In this document: piece by piece, positions 10,971-23,200 of the stretch | How the letters are laid out: every line of letters begins with the position of its first letter | How positions within the stretch are numbered: the first letter of the stretch is position 1 | NCBI RefSeq assembly: GCF_021462225.1 | Contig: NC_061796.1 | Location: 47,552,391 to 47,616,390 of the forward strand | Direction of reading: 5' to 3' | Origin: Girardinichthys multiradiatus | Taxonomy: Eukaryota > Chordata > Actinopteri > Cyprinodontiformes > Goodeidae | Length of the DNA stretch: 64,000 bases | Program-made: the position numbers and the translations under genes | The notes under the pieces: generated by a model | Seen by the model: only the letters and a program-made list of their open reading frames with translations | What the model was told of the DNA's origin: nothing | Databases searched by the model: none

Positions 10971-11011
10971 CTCAGCAAATTACTGCTAATTTACAGCAGT
11001 AATTTGCTGAG
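10971..11011. repeat. Perfect inverted repeat, 17-bp arms
   Basis: CTCAGCAAATTACTGCT (10971-10987), a 7-base loop AATTTAC, then AGCAGTAATTTGCTGAG. Every arm position pairs. It could form a strong hairpin in RNA or extruded DNA; no promoter or gene is seen beside it. Confidence 0.92.
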
Positions 11012-11090
11012 GGAGATGAAAATTATTCAGACATCAGCAACGCAAAAATCCTTCAAAAACAAACATGTAGGTTCAAACACAGCTGTAAAT

Positions 11091-11112
11091 ATATCTATAT
11101 CGATATAGATAT
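11091..11112. repeat. Perfect 22-bp palindrome
   Basis: ATATCTATATC and its exact inverse, centred between 11101 and 11102, inside an A/T-rich run. Confidence 0.85.
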
Positions 11113-11716
11113 TATATATAAACAGTTTCTCCCTAAAACTATGAGGTTCAAAGCAGAAAGTCTTTTACATTCAAAGAGAAATTAAGAAAATGTTAAATAA
11201 TTCGGTCAGTTTCTCGTATTTTGGCTAAGAGGAAGTATTATATGTGTTTTAGGTCAAATTGAGTTAATTTTCCATCATTTTCTCCAGAATATAAACATGT
11301 TGAATCGCAGCTCAGAAACCATCAGATCTTAGATCAGAGGTGAAGGAGTTAGATCCTCAGGAAGCGCCTTCTGTCTCCATGGTGACGCCCTCTCCAACAT
11401 GGCCGTTACTGAAGTTCAGACGTTTGTGTTTTACAGAGAGCATTGTGAGTTAAAGTTCTCTGGTGGGTGTGATCCCTTTTTAAAACCTCTACAGCCGTTT
11501 AAATACTGCATCCTGCCGGTTTTTAAAAGTAAAATACATTTAGAAACGTAATATTTCACCTCATTCTAGATTTTTTATTTAATAAAAGAATAAATAAATA
11601 GGATAATAAATGAAATGTTCCTGTTACGTGATGTACACTAATGCTCAAATAAAAAAAAATTCCTACCAGATGGGAATAGGTTTATTGAAAAAGAACTCTG
11701 TAGTAAACCTGGAGAG
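11113..11716. other. Intergenic, no feature recognised
   Basis: Unique-looking A/T-rich DNA between the palindromes and the 22-bp minisatellite. I see no open frame or repeat end. Confidence 0.5.
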
Positions 11717-13091
11717 TAGATCATCCTCCACCAGCCCGTAGATCATCCTCCACCAGCCCGTAGATCATCCTCCACCAGCCCGTAGATCATCCTCCACCAG
11801 CCCCTAGATCATCCTCCACCAGCCCGTAGATCATCCTCCACCAGCCCGTAGATCATCCTCCACCAGCCCGTAGATCATCCTCCACCAGCCCGTAGATCAT
11901 CCTCCACCAGCCCGTAGATCATCCTCCACCAGCCCGTAGATCATCCTCCACCAGCCCATAGATCATCCTCCACCAGCCCGTAGATCATCCTCCACCAGCC
12001 CGTAGATCATCCTCCACCAGCCCGTAGATCATACCCCACCAGCCCGTAGATCATACTCCACCAGCCCGTAGATCATCCTCCACCAGCCCGTAGATCATCC
12101 TCCACCAGCCCGTAGATCATCCTCCACCAGCCCGTAGATCATACCCCACCAGCCCGTAGATCATACTCCACCAGCCCGTAGATCATCCTCCACCAGCCCG
12201 TAGATCATACCCCACCAGCCCGTAGATCATCCTCCACCAGCCCGTAGATCATACCCCACCAGCCCGTAGATCATACTCCACCAGCCCGTAGATCATCCTC
12301 CACCAGCCCGTAGATCATCCTCCACCAACCCGTAGATCATCCTCCACCAGCCCGTAGATCATACCCCACCAGCCCGTAGATCATACTCCACCAGCCCGTA
12401 GATCATCCTCCACCAGCCCGTAGATCATACCCCACCAGCCCGTAGATCATCCTCCACCAGCCCGTAGATCATCCTCCACCAGCCCGTAGATCATCCTCCA
12501 CCAGCCCGTAGATCATCCTCCACCAGCCCGTAGATCATCCTCCACCAGCCCGTAGATCATACCCCACCAGCCCGTAGATCATACTCCACCAGCCCGTAGA
12601 TCATCCTCCACCAGCCCGTAGATCATCCTCCACCAGCCCGTAGATCATCCTCCACCAGCCCGTAGATCATCCTCCACCAGCCCGTAGATCATCCTCCACC
12701 AGCCCGTAGATCATCCTCCACCAGCCCGTAGATCATCCTCCACCAGCCCGTAGATCATCCTCCACCAGCCCGTAGATCATCCTCCACCAGCCCGTAGATC
12801 ATCCTCCACCAGCCCGTAGATCATCCTCCACCAGCCCGTAGATCATCCTCCACCAGCCCGTAGATCATCCTCCACCAGCCCGTAGATCATCCTCCACCAG
12901 CCCGTAGATCATCCTCCACCAGCCCGTAGATCATCCTCCACCAGCCCGTAGATCATCCTCCACCAGCCCGTGGATCATCCTCCACCAGCCCGTAGATCAT
13001 CCTCCACCAGCCCGTAGATCATCCCCCACCAGCCTGTAGATCATCCTCCACCAGCCCGTAGATCATCCTCCACCAGCCCGTAGATCATCCT
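11717..13091. repeat. Minisatellite, 22-bp unit, 62 units plus a partial
   Basis: Unit TAGATCATCCTCCACCAG followed by CCCG. The first unit starts at 11717 and the 63rd, partial, at 13081: a distance of 1364 bp, exactly 62 x 22, so there is no net indel. Most units carry CATCCTCC. Two variants, CATACCCC and CATACTCC, occur only between about 12,025 and 12,600, mostly as an adjacent pair. Pairs start at 12031, 12141, 12251 and 12361 (110 bp apart) and again at 12559. Each frame hits a stop, so it is not coding. Confidence 0.96.
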
Positions 13092-13640
13092 TCAGCAAAC
13101 TGAAGGAGCCATACTAGTCCTGCCATGACCTTTAACCTGTTAACTCAGGCCTGTAGAGTCTGGGATGGAGCTCTTGGGTTTTTGATCATTTCTTTGAGCT
13201 TTACGCTCTGACCTTGGGCTGAACCTCACTCCTGGGAAGATTGGCAGTCGTCTGAGATGTTTTCCTCTTGGGAAGAATCTTCTCTGTAGAACGATGGACA
13301 GAAGATGGTTTAGAGATGGCCTGATAACCTCAATAGAACCAGTGAGGATTCATTTTGTTTAATCAATTGTTTAGTTTAATCATTCACTTCTTCTGCATTT
13401 TATGTTGGTTATTGTTAATAATCACACAATGTAACATGTCGATCATATCGTAGGACCCGGTAACTACCAGATCTTTTTTTTCTATTATGTTGTGACATCT
13501 AAAAAGTTGTCCTTATGTTTTAATAACAATAATGATGTAGTCTGTAGGACTTAATCACTTCATCATTACTAAATCAGATTAAAATCAGCTGATTAAAAAG
13601 CTTAAAACTAGCTGCTCCTCGTAAAGTTTGAGATGCTTTT
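13092..13640. other. Spacer between minisatellite and adam15 promoter
   Basis: Mixed-composition intergenic DNA with no recognised gene or element. Confidence 0.5.
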
Positions 13641-13649
13641 ATTTTGATG

Positions 13650-14139
13650 GGTAACCTTCAGTGTTTCCGGTGTGTTGCGGGTAATTTACCTCAGCGGAAT
13701 GACGTCTGCGTTAGGTCCCGGTATAAACACGGGTGGTCCGGTGTCCTCGCCGTTATCGTCCGCCTTCAGCGCCTTTAACACGTACAGACCGGAGTCCTGT
13801 GTGTCCGGACGGACCCAGCAGACTGAAACCGACCCGGTCCTGCCGGACGTTTCCACAGTTCCCCCTCGTAGGAGCAGTTTTACAAGAAACTACGCAGTTC
13901 AGGCACAGGGCGGGAGTCCCACCGGGTTAGCGGCACTGATTACCCGTCCCGTCAGCAGCCCTGACTCCTGACCCGCTGGTTTCGGTTTTGTCCGGCTCTC
14001 ACTGGGAACAGAGGCGCCATGGAGCTTTGGTGGAGCCTTTCCCGGAGCTCCGACACCGTGAGGTAACCGGAGCGGGATCGGAGAGCCTCTCACAGCGGAC
14101 GGCAGCAACCTGTTGCTGGTTCCCGGTGACGCAGAGAGG
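13650..14139 (+). promoter_or_regulatory. CG-rich presumed promoter and 5' UTR of adam15
   Basis: G+C content and CG dinucleotides rise sharply from about 13,670 and stay high through the first coding exon, unlike the flanks. This is typical of a CpG-type vertebrate promoter. An upstream ATG at 14020 opens a frame that stops at TAA within about 45 bases, a possible short upstream ORF. The transcription start is not visible from sequence alone. Confidence 0.55.
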
Positions 14140-14284
14140 ATGAGCGGCGCCGCCGGACCGCCGCTGCCGCTGGTGCTGCTACTGCTAGGCGGCCGTGCGG
14201 CGTTCACGGTCTGCAGGTCCCTGAACGCACCGCAGGATGGTGGCATTCTGCCTGTGGAGGTCCAGATGGATGATGCTCTGAGCG
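14140..14284 (+). CDS. adam15: adam15 exon 1: signal peptide and start of prodomain
   Basis: The ATG at 14140 is chosen because it opens directly into a hydrophobic leader ([16 protein letters not shown]). Donor GGTAGGG. Ends one base into a codon. Confidence 0.88.
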
Positions 14285-17200
14285 GTAGGGATGCAGACTG
14301 ATGTGAAAGTTCTGATGATGATGAGTTTACTGGATATAACTAGAATCAACAATTTCTTTTACATTTTACATTTATTTTTTAACTCTTCTCTTTCATTCAA
14401 GATGTTAATTTTAGGAAGATGATAAGAAAACAGCCTTGGATCAATGTTAGTAATATTTATTATTTTATGGGTTCATCTCAATAAATTAGAATATTATTGA
14501 AAGTTAGTTGATTTTAGTAATTAAACCTACTCACAGAGGGATGCATTTCTAGTGCTTTCTGTTATTATGGCTTCCAGTTACGGACTAAAAGTATGTGGTT
14601 CTGCTGAGGTGTTCAGGAAGTCCAGCTTGCTTTAATAGCGGCCTGCAGCTCAACCAGAGTTTGTGGGTCTGGTGTCTCATCTTCCTCACCAACAGCCCAT
14701 AGGTTCTCTGTGGGGTTCAGGTTCAGGTCAGGCCAGTTTGCTGGTGTTGCCTTGGCGGTACAAGTACTTTGGCATTGTGGGCCGGTACCAAGTCCTGCTG
14801 GAAAATGAAATCAGCATTTCCATGAAGTGCTCTAAAAGGTCCTGGCAGATGGCTGCGTTCAATGTGGACTTCAGAAAACCTAGTGGACCAGAACCAGCAG
14901 ATGATATGGTACCCCAAACCATCACTGATTGATAACTTCATCCTGGAGCAACATGGATCCTGGGCCTCTCCAGTCTTCCTCCACACTCTGGGACGTTTGA
15001 AACGAAAGCGCTTTAACCCAGGGGAGGTGACAGCTGTAGCCCACGTTCTGGATCTTTCTGTGTGTTGGTTCTGAACGCTGCAGTCCACATCTTGTTAATC
15101 TTCTAGCTTTTAAACAGGTTTTGCTTCACAGTTCTGTCACGTCTGCAGTTATCCCAGCTGCTTGTGCACCTTTTTCTACCATACTTTTTCCTTCCACTCA
15201 ACTTTACATGAATCTGTTTGGAAACAGCACTCTGAACACCTTTTGTGGCTTCCCCTTCTTGTGAAGGGAGTCAGTGACTGTCTGCTGGACACCTATCCTG
15301 TCATTATCCATGGGAACATGGTGAAGTAGGACGAAATATGGTCCTAACACAACATTTCTGATGTAGTATTTTCATTTTCTGAGAAACTGGGATTTTATTT
15401 TACAGTAATCCAGAATAATAATAAAATGATTAAATGTATTTATTATAAATGAATGTTTCTGAATTGCTGAAATAAAATAACTTTTTCATGATATTGTAAT
15501 TTACTGAGTAGAATTGTGTAAAGTTCCCTCTGTTAACCTCCTAATGTGTATCTAAAATGATGAAGAATCCAGATATTTAAAGTAAAAGCAGAAATTTAAC
15601 AGTAAATGTTTGGTGGGATCTTCATCTCAGCCTGGCTGGAACCAGTAAGTGAGGTCAGGGTGCTGTGGAAGCTAACACCAGCTCCTTGTGTCTCTGTCTT
15701 CCAGGTGTGGACAGACTGAGACGTCCCTTCCTGGAGAAAACTCGTCCCTTCGTCCTGGTGGATGGACAGAGACGGAGTCTGGCTGAAGCTGTCCAGGTCA
15801 GAGCTGCTAAAGCGCTGGTGTTACTGGTTTCATTGGCTGGGTGGGACGAGGTTTCCACTGGTTTGTTTTGGTGTTGAACTGGTTTCGTTCTCAGGGTTTT
15901 TTGTGCTGTTGCTGGTTTATTGTTGCAAAGTTACATCATGCTCACTGATGTTTCCATCAGAGGGGTCCATTAGTGCCTCAGACCAGAAACCTTTGGACTT
16001 TCATACCAAAGCTGAACCACTAAACCACTAAACACTAAACTGAAATTCTTTTGAAGTTTATAATCATTTTATTTTCTAAGATTTCATTAAAATGTTATTA
16101 TTCATTCTACTACCTCCATCAAAATGAAAGTTGATAAGTTTCCCAGTTTGTTGCCATGGTTACCAGATGCGTTAATGCCAGGCTGAAGCGGCGATGGTTG
16201 GCCTGTGTGGAGGCCTGGTGGGAGTTTTGTCCTAGTTCAATCACAAGCTGTGACTCATACATTTCACCGTTGTACTCTGATGATTTATGCAAAGACAGAA
16301 GCAGAGTGATGTTGGATCGCCGACCTGGTCCAGTCCGACGGTGGCTCCGAACAGGATTTAATCTGCTGCGAGGAGCAGAGTTCCTGGCCAGCTGACGTAA
16401 ACAACATGGGTTCATATGGAGCCGTTTGGATCCGGTCAGAATTCAAATAAGTATTGATGAATGAATTTGGAAACGTTTAGGTGTTCCTGCAGCTGTTGCT
16501 AGTAAAATAATTATTACATAAAGACTAAATTAGGACCAATCAGAAGGGATCATTTTGAAGACAATAACCAGGTGGATAATGAAGAATGAAAGCTGCCAGT
16601 TTCCTTCAGTGAGAATCCAGACTGAAGCTTTCAGGAGCTTATTTTAGATTTTATCACAAAGCGCCACGACAGACAGGCTTGATTTAAAAGAGCCAAGTTC
16701 ATCTTGGAGGAGGAATCTGCCTCTTTACATTCTTCTGCCGGGCATTTGGGTTTCCTCCTGGTCAAAAGGCCGACCGTGGAGACGTGGTGACTGTTTGAGA
16801 GGAAGGAAGCCGTGCGTGGAGCGGTTTCACCGGCAGCTTCCTGCAGGAGCGCTGAGATCTGAACACGGGGAGGAGGGACGCTTCCTGCGCAGCTGATAGA
16901 AACTCTGAGATCATTTCCTGCAGAAACCCCCACCTCCCTCTGACTCCACCCTGCAGGGAGGAAACGAGGAGTCCAGGAGGAGAAAGTGGGAGAGACTCCA
17001 AACAGGGATTCTGTTGGAGTCCAAACCAGGAGACATGATTTAGCTCTGGAACCCAGGTCAAATCAACCAGCGTAGGAACATTTTCTTTTATTTCAACAAC
17101 TCTGGATGAGTTTAAAGCTCCAGATAAAGTTAAACAAGAAATGTGTTGGAAAATCGTTGAACTGGTTAAAAGTAAAGTTCTAGGAAGACTGGAGGGATTT

Positions 17201-20200
17201 GCATATTTCTTCCTCTGCAGAGCAGAATCAAGAAGCCAACCAAGGAGGAAGTCCAGGGAGCATCTTAAGACCCTCTGCATCGAGTAGCACCCCAAATGTT
17301 AGAAGATTTACGGTACATAGAAAATGAATGAAGGTGTTCAAATCCACCAGAGAATGAAGATAAGCCAGCAGGAAACGACATGCAGTCATGGTGTGTTTAA
17401 AAGGTTCGTTATGAACAGGAGTCACCGCCACCAAAAACACTGAAAGATTGGTCACAGATTGTTCTGTTTAGTTTAAAAGTTAAATAAAAGTTATGGAAAA
17501 TAAAAGTGTTCATCTGCTGAGGTTTTACTGTTAGTTTTTATGTTCTCTGTTCTTTAGCTTTAATTTGGTTTGATGCAGAAACACAAACGTCTCCTGCAGA
17601 CGGACGCAACCAGGAAGCTCATTAATACGGGAAAAACCCACTTATAAGCCGTTCTCTGGTTAAATGTAATGAAGTCTTCTCAGTGGTCGCTGCCTCAGCT
17701 GCTGCACTTCGATTGGTGCGGCTGTCATTTAGTGAAGCTCCTTCTGCTTCCTGGCTCATCATAAACCACATCTACGAAGGTGCTTCTGCTCCACCAGGCG
17801 AGATCTTTTCTCCCTCCAAGTGGGAGCCCCGCCCTGAGCGTCTGCAGCGCTGACACCATTGAAAATCCGGGTGGAGACATGACCTCACTGCAGGCAGAGT
17901 GAGAATCGGCTCGGTACGTCGTTACGGCCAGCAGCTGATTAAATCCAGCTGCTTCAGCTCTGACAAACATCTGGCTGCATGTTTGAGAGCATGCAGGCCT
18001 CCATGCACCACGTCTTCCTGGTTTTACGCTGGAGGAGAACATCTGATAACAGAAGACAAGCAGGAGGTTTTTACCGTCATCATCATCAGCAGCTGAGGGG
18101 TTTCATGTAAATGAGATCCAGTTATTTTGGACCCACTTTGGCTCAAAAACAGAACCCAGGAGCTTTTCTCTGCTCCGATACCTGGTATCTTTCCTTATTT
18201 GTCCACCACTCTACTGGATCACTTCCTGAAGTAATAAGGAAAGTTTGCAACAATTGTTCTGCAGAATTTACAAAGTTCTAGCTGTGTAGTTTTAGTAAAT
18301 GAAGATGATCCAACAATGAAGAAATCACTCTCAGCTTAATCCACCTGTATATTACCTGGACCAATCAGAGGTGTGATGACTTTTTCCTCTGAGTCGGATC
18401 CAGCTGGACCAATCATGACACAACACCCCCCCACCACACCCATCCGGCACCAGTCCAGAGTACAGGCAGGGTGGGGAAACCAAACACGCCTCAGAGAGGA
18501 ATTGTGTTTGGATTAAGGGAATACTCCACCCAAAACCATTATTTATGGGATCAAACACTGGGGCCTGAGTCCGGGAGGTTCTGATGTTCTGCTGCTGCTC
18601 AATTAAAACATCTGACTTGATGCCGCAGTGCAGTAAATGAGAAAAAGTATCCAGTTCGATACTTGTTATAAATGCAGTGAAGTTCGGGTGGTTAAAAACC
18701 GTCATAGATGGAACGAGGCCTTGGCTTCCACTAAGAGTCACAATAAGTTACAGTCAGACAGTTCAATTCTTGTTAAGTAATTAAGTACACCCTTGTACAG
18801 GTCTTTAAACTTAAACATTCCTGTAAAACATGACATTCCCGCCCAGCAATGGAAACGGTGAAGTTATATTTAATTATAAACACGTAATAATTCAGTAATA
18901 TCATATACAGTTAAATTTAAACAATATGGATGCCATCTGTTGGATGAAGAAGACCAGTAAAGTAAACTGGTGATGCACCAATTGATCAGGTCTGACTCAC
19001 CATCTGCTGCTCAAATACTAAACAAAATCCCTTTTTTCCCATTTCCATTAAATGCATCACAGCTTCCCAGTTGTTCAACACATAATCTCTGATGCTCTGT
19101 TCCCAGCTCAAGGAATTCCTTCATTGGTTGGTTTCTTTGAAGGAACCTGCTGAACATTTTTCATAATTCATGCTCAGTGTCTGTCATGGACAAAATATCC
19201 TGATATTTTTGTCCATTTTGAACGGTTTGGATAATTATCGTGATGCAAAGAGTCCAGTTTGTAAGACATAACCTGTTTCAACACAAACTGAAGTAAAAGA
19301 TTGGAAAATAATTCGAATAATTACATTACCATAAACTAAACACACAATTTCTATAAACATTGCTGGATGTTATTAATTAGTCAGGTAAAAAAGGTTTATT
19401 TGCATCTTGTTGTTGTTTGTGTTTGAGGAGGAGGAGGAGGAGGAGGAGGAGGGGGTTGGCCATGCGGTATCTATTTGGTCATGTGATGGTGATTAAATGT
19501 GGTAATATTTCCAATTCTCTGTCTTAGATTTGATTTAGTTGCATCCTAAATTAGTTTATTTGATCATTTGTTGCTTCCTCTGTGGTCTTGGAGCTGTCAT
19601 GTTTTCTGTGTTTTGTAGTTCTGGCTGAACGATTCAGATGATGTTATGCTGTGATAAAACTACAAGACCCACGATGCATTGCTGCAAACCATTCTGACAC
19701 TCAGCTGTCCCCATGAAGCTTGAAACAAATGTTGCTGCTATAAGTTGCTTGTTGTTGGAGCTTTATGGAGCTCACTAACATATTATAGAAGTTATGAAGG
19801 TCAGTTAATAACTAAGTAAAGTTGTTTGTGTTTCATGTAGGTGTTCATCTGAAATATTAATAGTCTTAAATGAACTGGCAGAAACACTTAAAAAAACTTA
19901 CATATTCATATCAAATCTTCTTTTTATTTATTTCTTCCCATAAAGGGAACTTTTGTGAAATTCCTGCATTTAACTCAATATTATCTGGTTATCATCAGTT
20001 TACTACCACACTTATGTCATGAGAAAAATAGGCATATTTTTCATTGTTTCCCTTTAGCATCACTGTGGTAATTACATGTTATTGTCTGATTATTTCTCCT
20101 TTATTAACACATTGTTACCACGATATAAAGAAGCTAATATAGTCCTGGACTTTATGGCAGTAATGCAAATAAAAACCAAACTAAAAAAATGTGTAAATAT

Positions 20201-23200
20201 TTAAAATACATGAATTTCTCAGCTGCTCAGATTAGAATAACAGAGACTTTAAAAAACGTCAGCCCTGCGTGTTTTCTCCGAGCTCCAGTTCATCAGTAGA
20301 TGTTTGCTCCAGCAGAGATCTACCAGGAGAAGCTGTTGGAGAGACCTTCAGCATGAAGGTGAAACGAAGCACTTTGACTCCTTCAGCAGGAACTCTGCTG
20401 GGAGATAGGTGCAACTCTGACTCCTTCACTTCCTGCAGAGCTGCGAGGAGACGCTGGGCAGGAAGTATCTCCTCTTCAAGGAGCAGAAGCTTTACCAGAG
20501 AGGAAGGCCGTCTGATTGGATGACGGATGCACTCAGCCACACCCACATCCTCAGTGACCAGGAATGAAGAAGTGATATTTTTACTGCTTAAACTGTGATT
20601 CACTCCTCAGTTCTTCATATTTTCCATCCAAGCAGCCAGACTCTCATGTGATCTTCAAAACTGGTTTGGATCAGCTGTTCTTTGGGCTTTCAGGAGGTTC
20701 CTGAGCTTTTCTTTAGACTTTAGCTGCTTTTTTACTCAAGGCTTCTAACAACAGCCTTCTCAGATAACTCCAGGTGCTGACTGTTAGTATCAAGCCGACT
20801 TGTTTTCTTCTCATTTGCACATTATTCATCAGATTAGTTATTAATCGCTCATTCTATTTTAGTTAAACCACCCAGAATCCTGAGCTGCATCACCCTCAAT
20901 GTCACATGACCAAACAGATAACCCCCCCCCCCAAACACACACACACACACACACAAATCATAGTTTTATTTTACTATAAACATTTCATGTAGAGCTGGTT
21001 GATATCAGGGAAATAAATGATTGCAGTTCTGTTGGTGCTGACTGTGTTCATGTTTCTATCCATATGAAACACTGATGATGAAATGGTTCTGGCTCCAACG
21101 CTCCAGAGTCTCCACCGCTCTCCATGGGCTTTAGCGCCTCAGTAACCTAAACATGGATGAGGTGTGGGAGGTAGGTTCTGTTAACGTCAGCAGCTGGATG
21201 AACTTTAACTTTATGCAGAGTAGGAATAGGTGACACAACCTATCAAATACTGGATCCAAGCAGTAGGTTGCGGTCGCAGCATTACACACAGGTGCAGCTC
21301 CACCTTCATTGTTAAGTTGGTCTATTTTTTATCTTACCCAGAAAGGAGGAAAAAGGGATTTTATTGGTATTTATGTTGTGGTTCTTAGGCAGAAATTGGA
21401 TCACGGGTACCAGGAGGTCAGAGATTTATAAACTCTGATTGGTGCATCTCTAGCAGCAATCTTGACTTCTCCACCAAATGAAACTCTTCTTTAACAGAAA
21501 GAAACCTGCTGAACCAGAAACTGGCTTAGTGTGAGAGGTCTTCTGCCACAACCGACCGGGTCTGAGCAGACCCGAAGCACTGATTTAGGAGAACTCTCTA
21601 TGTCTCTCATCTAGGAGACAAAGCCAGCTAAGCATCACGAGGGACACAGTCAAATGCTTTCTCCAGGTCCACAAAACACACGTGGACCGGTTGGGCAAAC
21701 TTCCATAAACCCTCGAGTACCCTGTAGAGGGTATAGAGCTGGTCCAGTGTTCCACGGCCGGGACGAAAACCACACTGCTCCTCCTGAAGCCGAGGTTAGA
21801 CTATCGGTCGGACTCTCCTCTCCAATACCCTGGCGTAGGCCTTACCAGGGAGGCTGAGGAGTGTGATCCCCTGTAGTTGGAACACACCCTCCGGTCCCCC
21901 TTCTTATGAAGGGGGACCACCACCCCAGTCTGCCAGTCCAGAGGCACTGTCCCCGACCGCCACGCAATGTTGAAGAGGCGTGTCAACCATGACAGCCCTA
22001 CAACATCCAGACATTTGAGGTACTCAGGGCGGATCTCATCCAACCCTGAAGCCTTGCCACCGCGGAGCTTTTTAACCACCTCGGTGACTTCAGCCTGGGT
22101 GATGAAAGAGTCCAACCCCGAGTCCCCAGCCTCTGTTTCCACCAGGGAATGCGTGATGGCAGGATTGAGGAGATCCTCGAAGTACTCCTTCCACCACCCG
22201 ATAATGTCCCCAGTCGAGGTCAGCAGCTCCCACCCCCACTATAAACAGTGTTGGCGAAGCACTGCTTCCACCTCCTGAGGCGCCGGACGGTTTGCCAGAA
22301 TCGTTTCGAGGCCAACCGGTAGTCCTTCTCCATGGTTTCACCGAACTCCTCCCAGGCCCGAGTTTTTGCCTCTGCCACAGGATTCATCTCTTTGGAACTA
22401 AATTCCTGTGGTTATCACTGGTGCCTTGCAGCAAGACGGTTGCTGGTTTAATCCCCGCCCGCCTCTATTTGCATAGAGTTTTAATGTAGTGATGGGCAGA
22501 TAAGGCCTTGTTGGGTCTATGGCACGTTTTCCAAACTGTTGAAACTGTGTTGCTGTATCACTTGCAGGGACATCTGCTGGATTTAAAAAGTCATTGCAGG
22601 CAAATTCAATAAAGACTGGTAAACAGACTCCTCCTCCTGCTCCTTTTTCTCCTCATACCTTTGGTTAATCATGGTCTTGACAGCCCAAAATTTATAACAC
22701 AAATGGAGAAGAATAATGAATGAAAGCACATAACATGCATATACTTTGTTAACATGTATAACACCCATTCATCAGTTTGTTTCACGTACCTTTCTGCTTG
22801 GCAGAACATATGAGGGCTCAAGGAGTTGGAGCAGCTCTCTGAACGCCTCATCTTCCACAAGGCTCAGCGGTTGACAATCTGTAAGGATCATATTCACTAA
22901 AGCCTCATCAGTTACCTGCTTTCTGGAAACACCAGGGTTCATCACGGGGGTGTTAACTGGTTCTTCCCTCTCATGCCGGGGCATGATGATGCTTCAGCAT
23001 GGTGGAAGTGCTCCGGTTACAGTAAGACAGCACCTGGGAGCAAATCCTACATTTCACCTACAATAGAAATAAAACTTCATCCATGTAAACTAATTCAAAT
23101 ATTCTATAGAAAGGAATAGGAATAATCCGAAAGAAAACTGATCAAAAGAGGAAATGAGAACGGAATAATGATTGACCTTATTCTCCGTGACCACCAAGGA

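Larger units (their letters stand above)
15797..21540. other. adam15 intron 2, first part
   Basis: Long intron. A GAG triplet run (19424-19453), a C run (20922-20932) and a CA repeat (about 20934-20957) are present, plus a copy of the TTTCTTTGGACTTT-type motif near 20690. Open frames on the minus strand (for example 16762-17295) lack family signatures and sit in intron sequence, so they are not called. Confidence 0.6.

Noticed and set aside
11717..13091. CRISPR array
   Set aside because: Units are contiguous with no spacers, and the genome is vertebrate; it is a minisatellite.
13672..13971. Open frames in the CG-rich region upstream of adam15
   Set aside because: High G+C content removes stops by chance; the frames on both strands overlap and none shows a motif.
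16762..17295. 177-codon open frame on the minus strand
   Set aside because: Lies wholly in adam15 intron 2, shows no domain, splice or conservation signal, and is of a length expected by chance.
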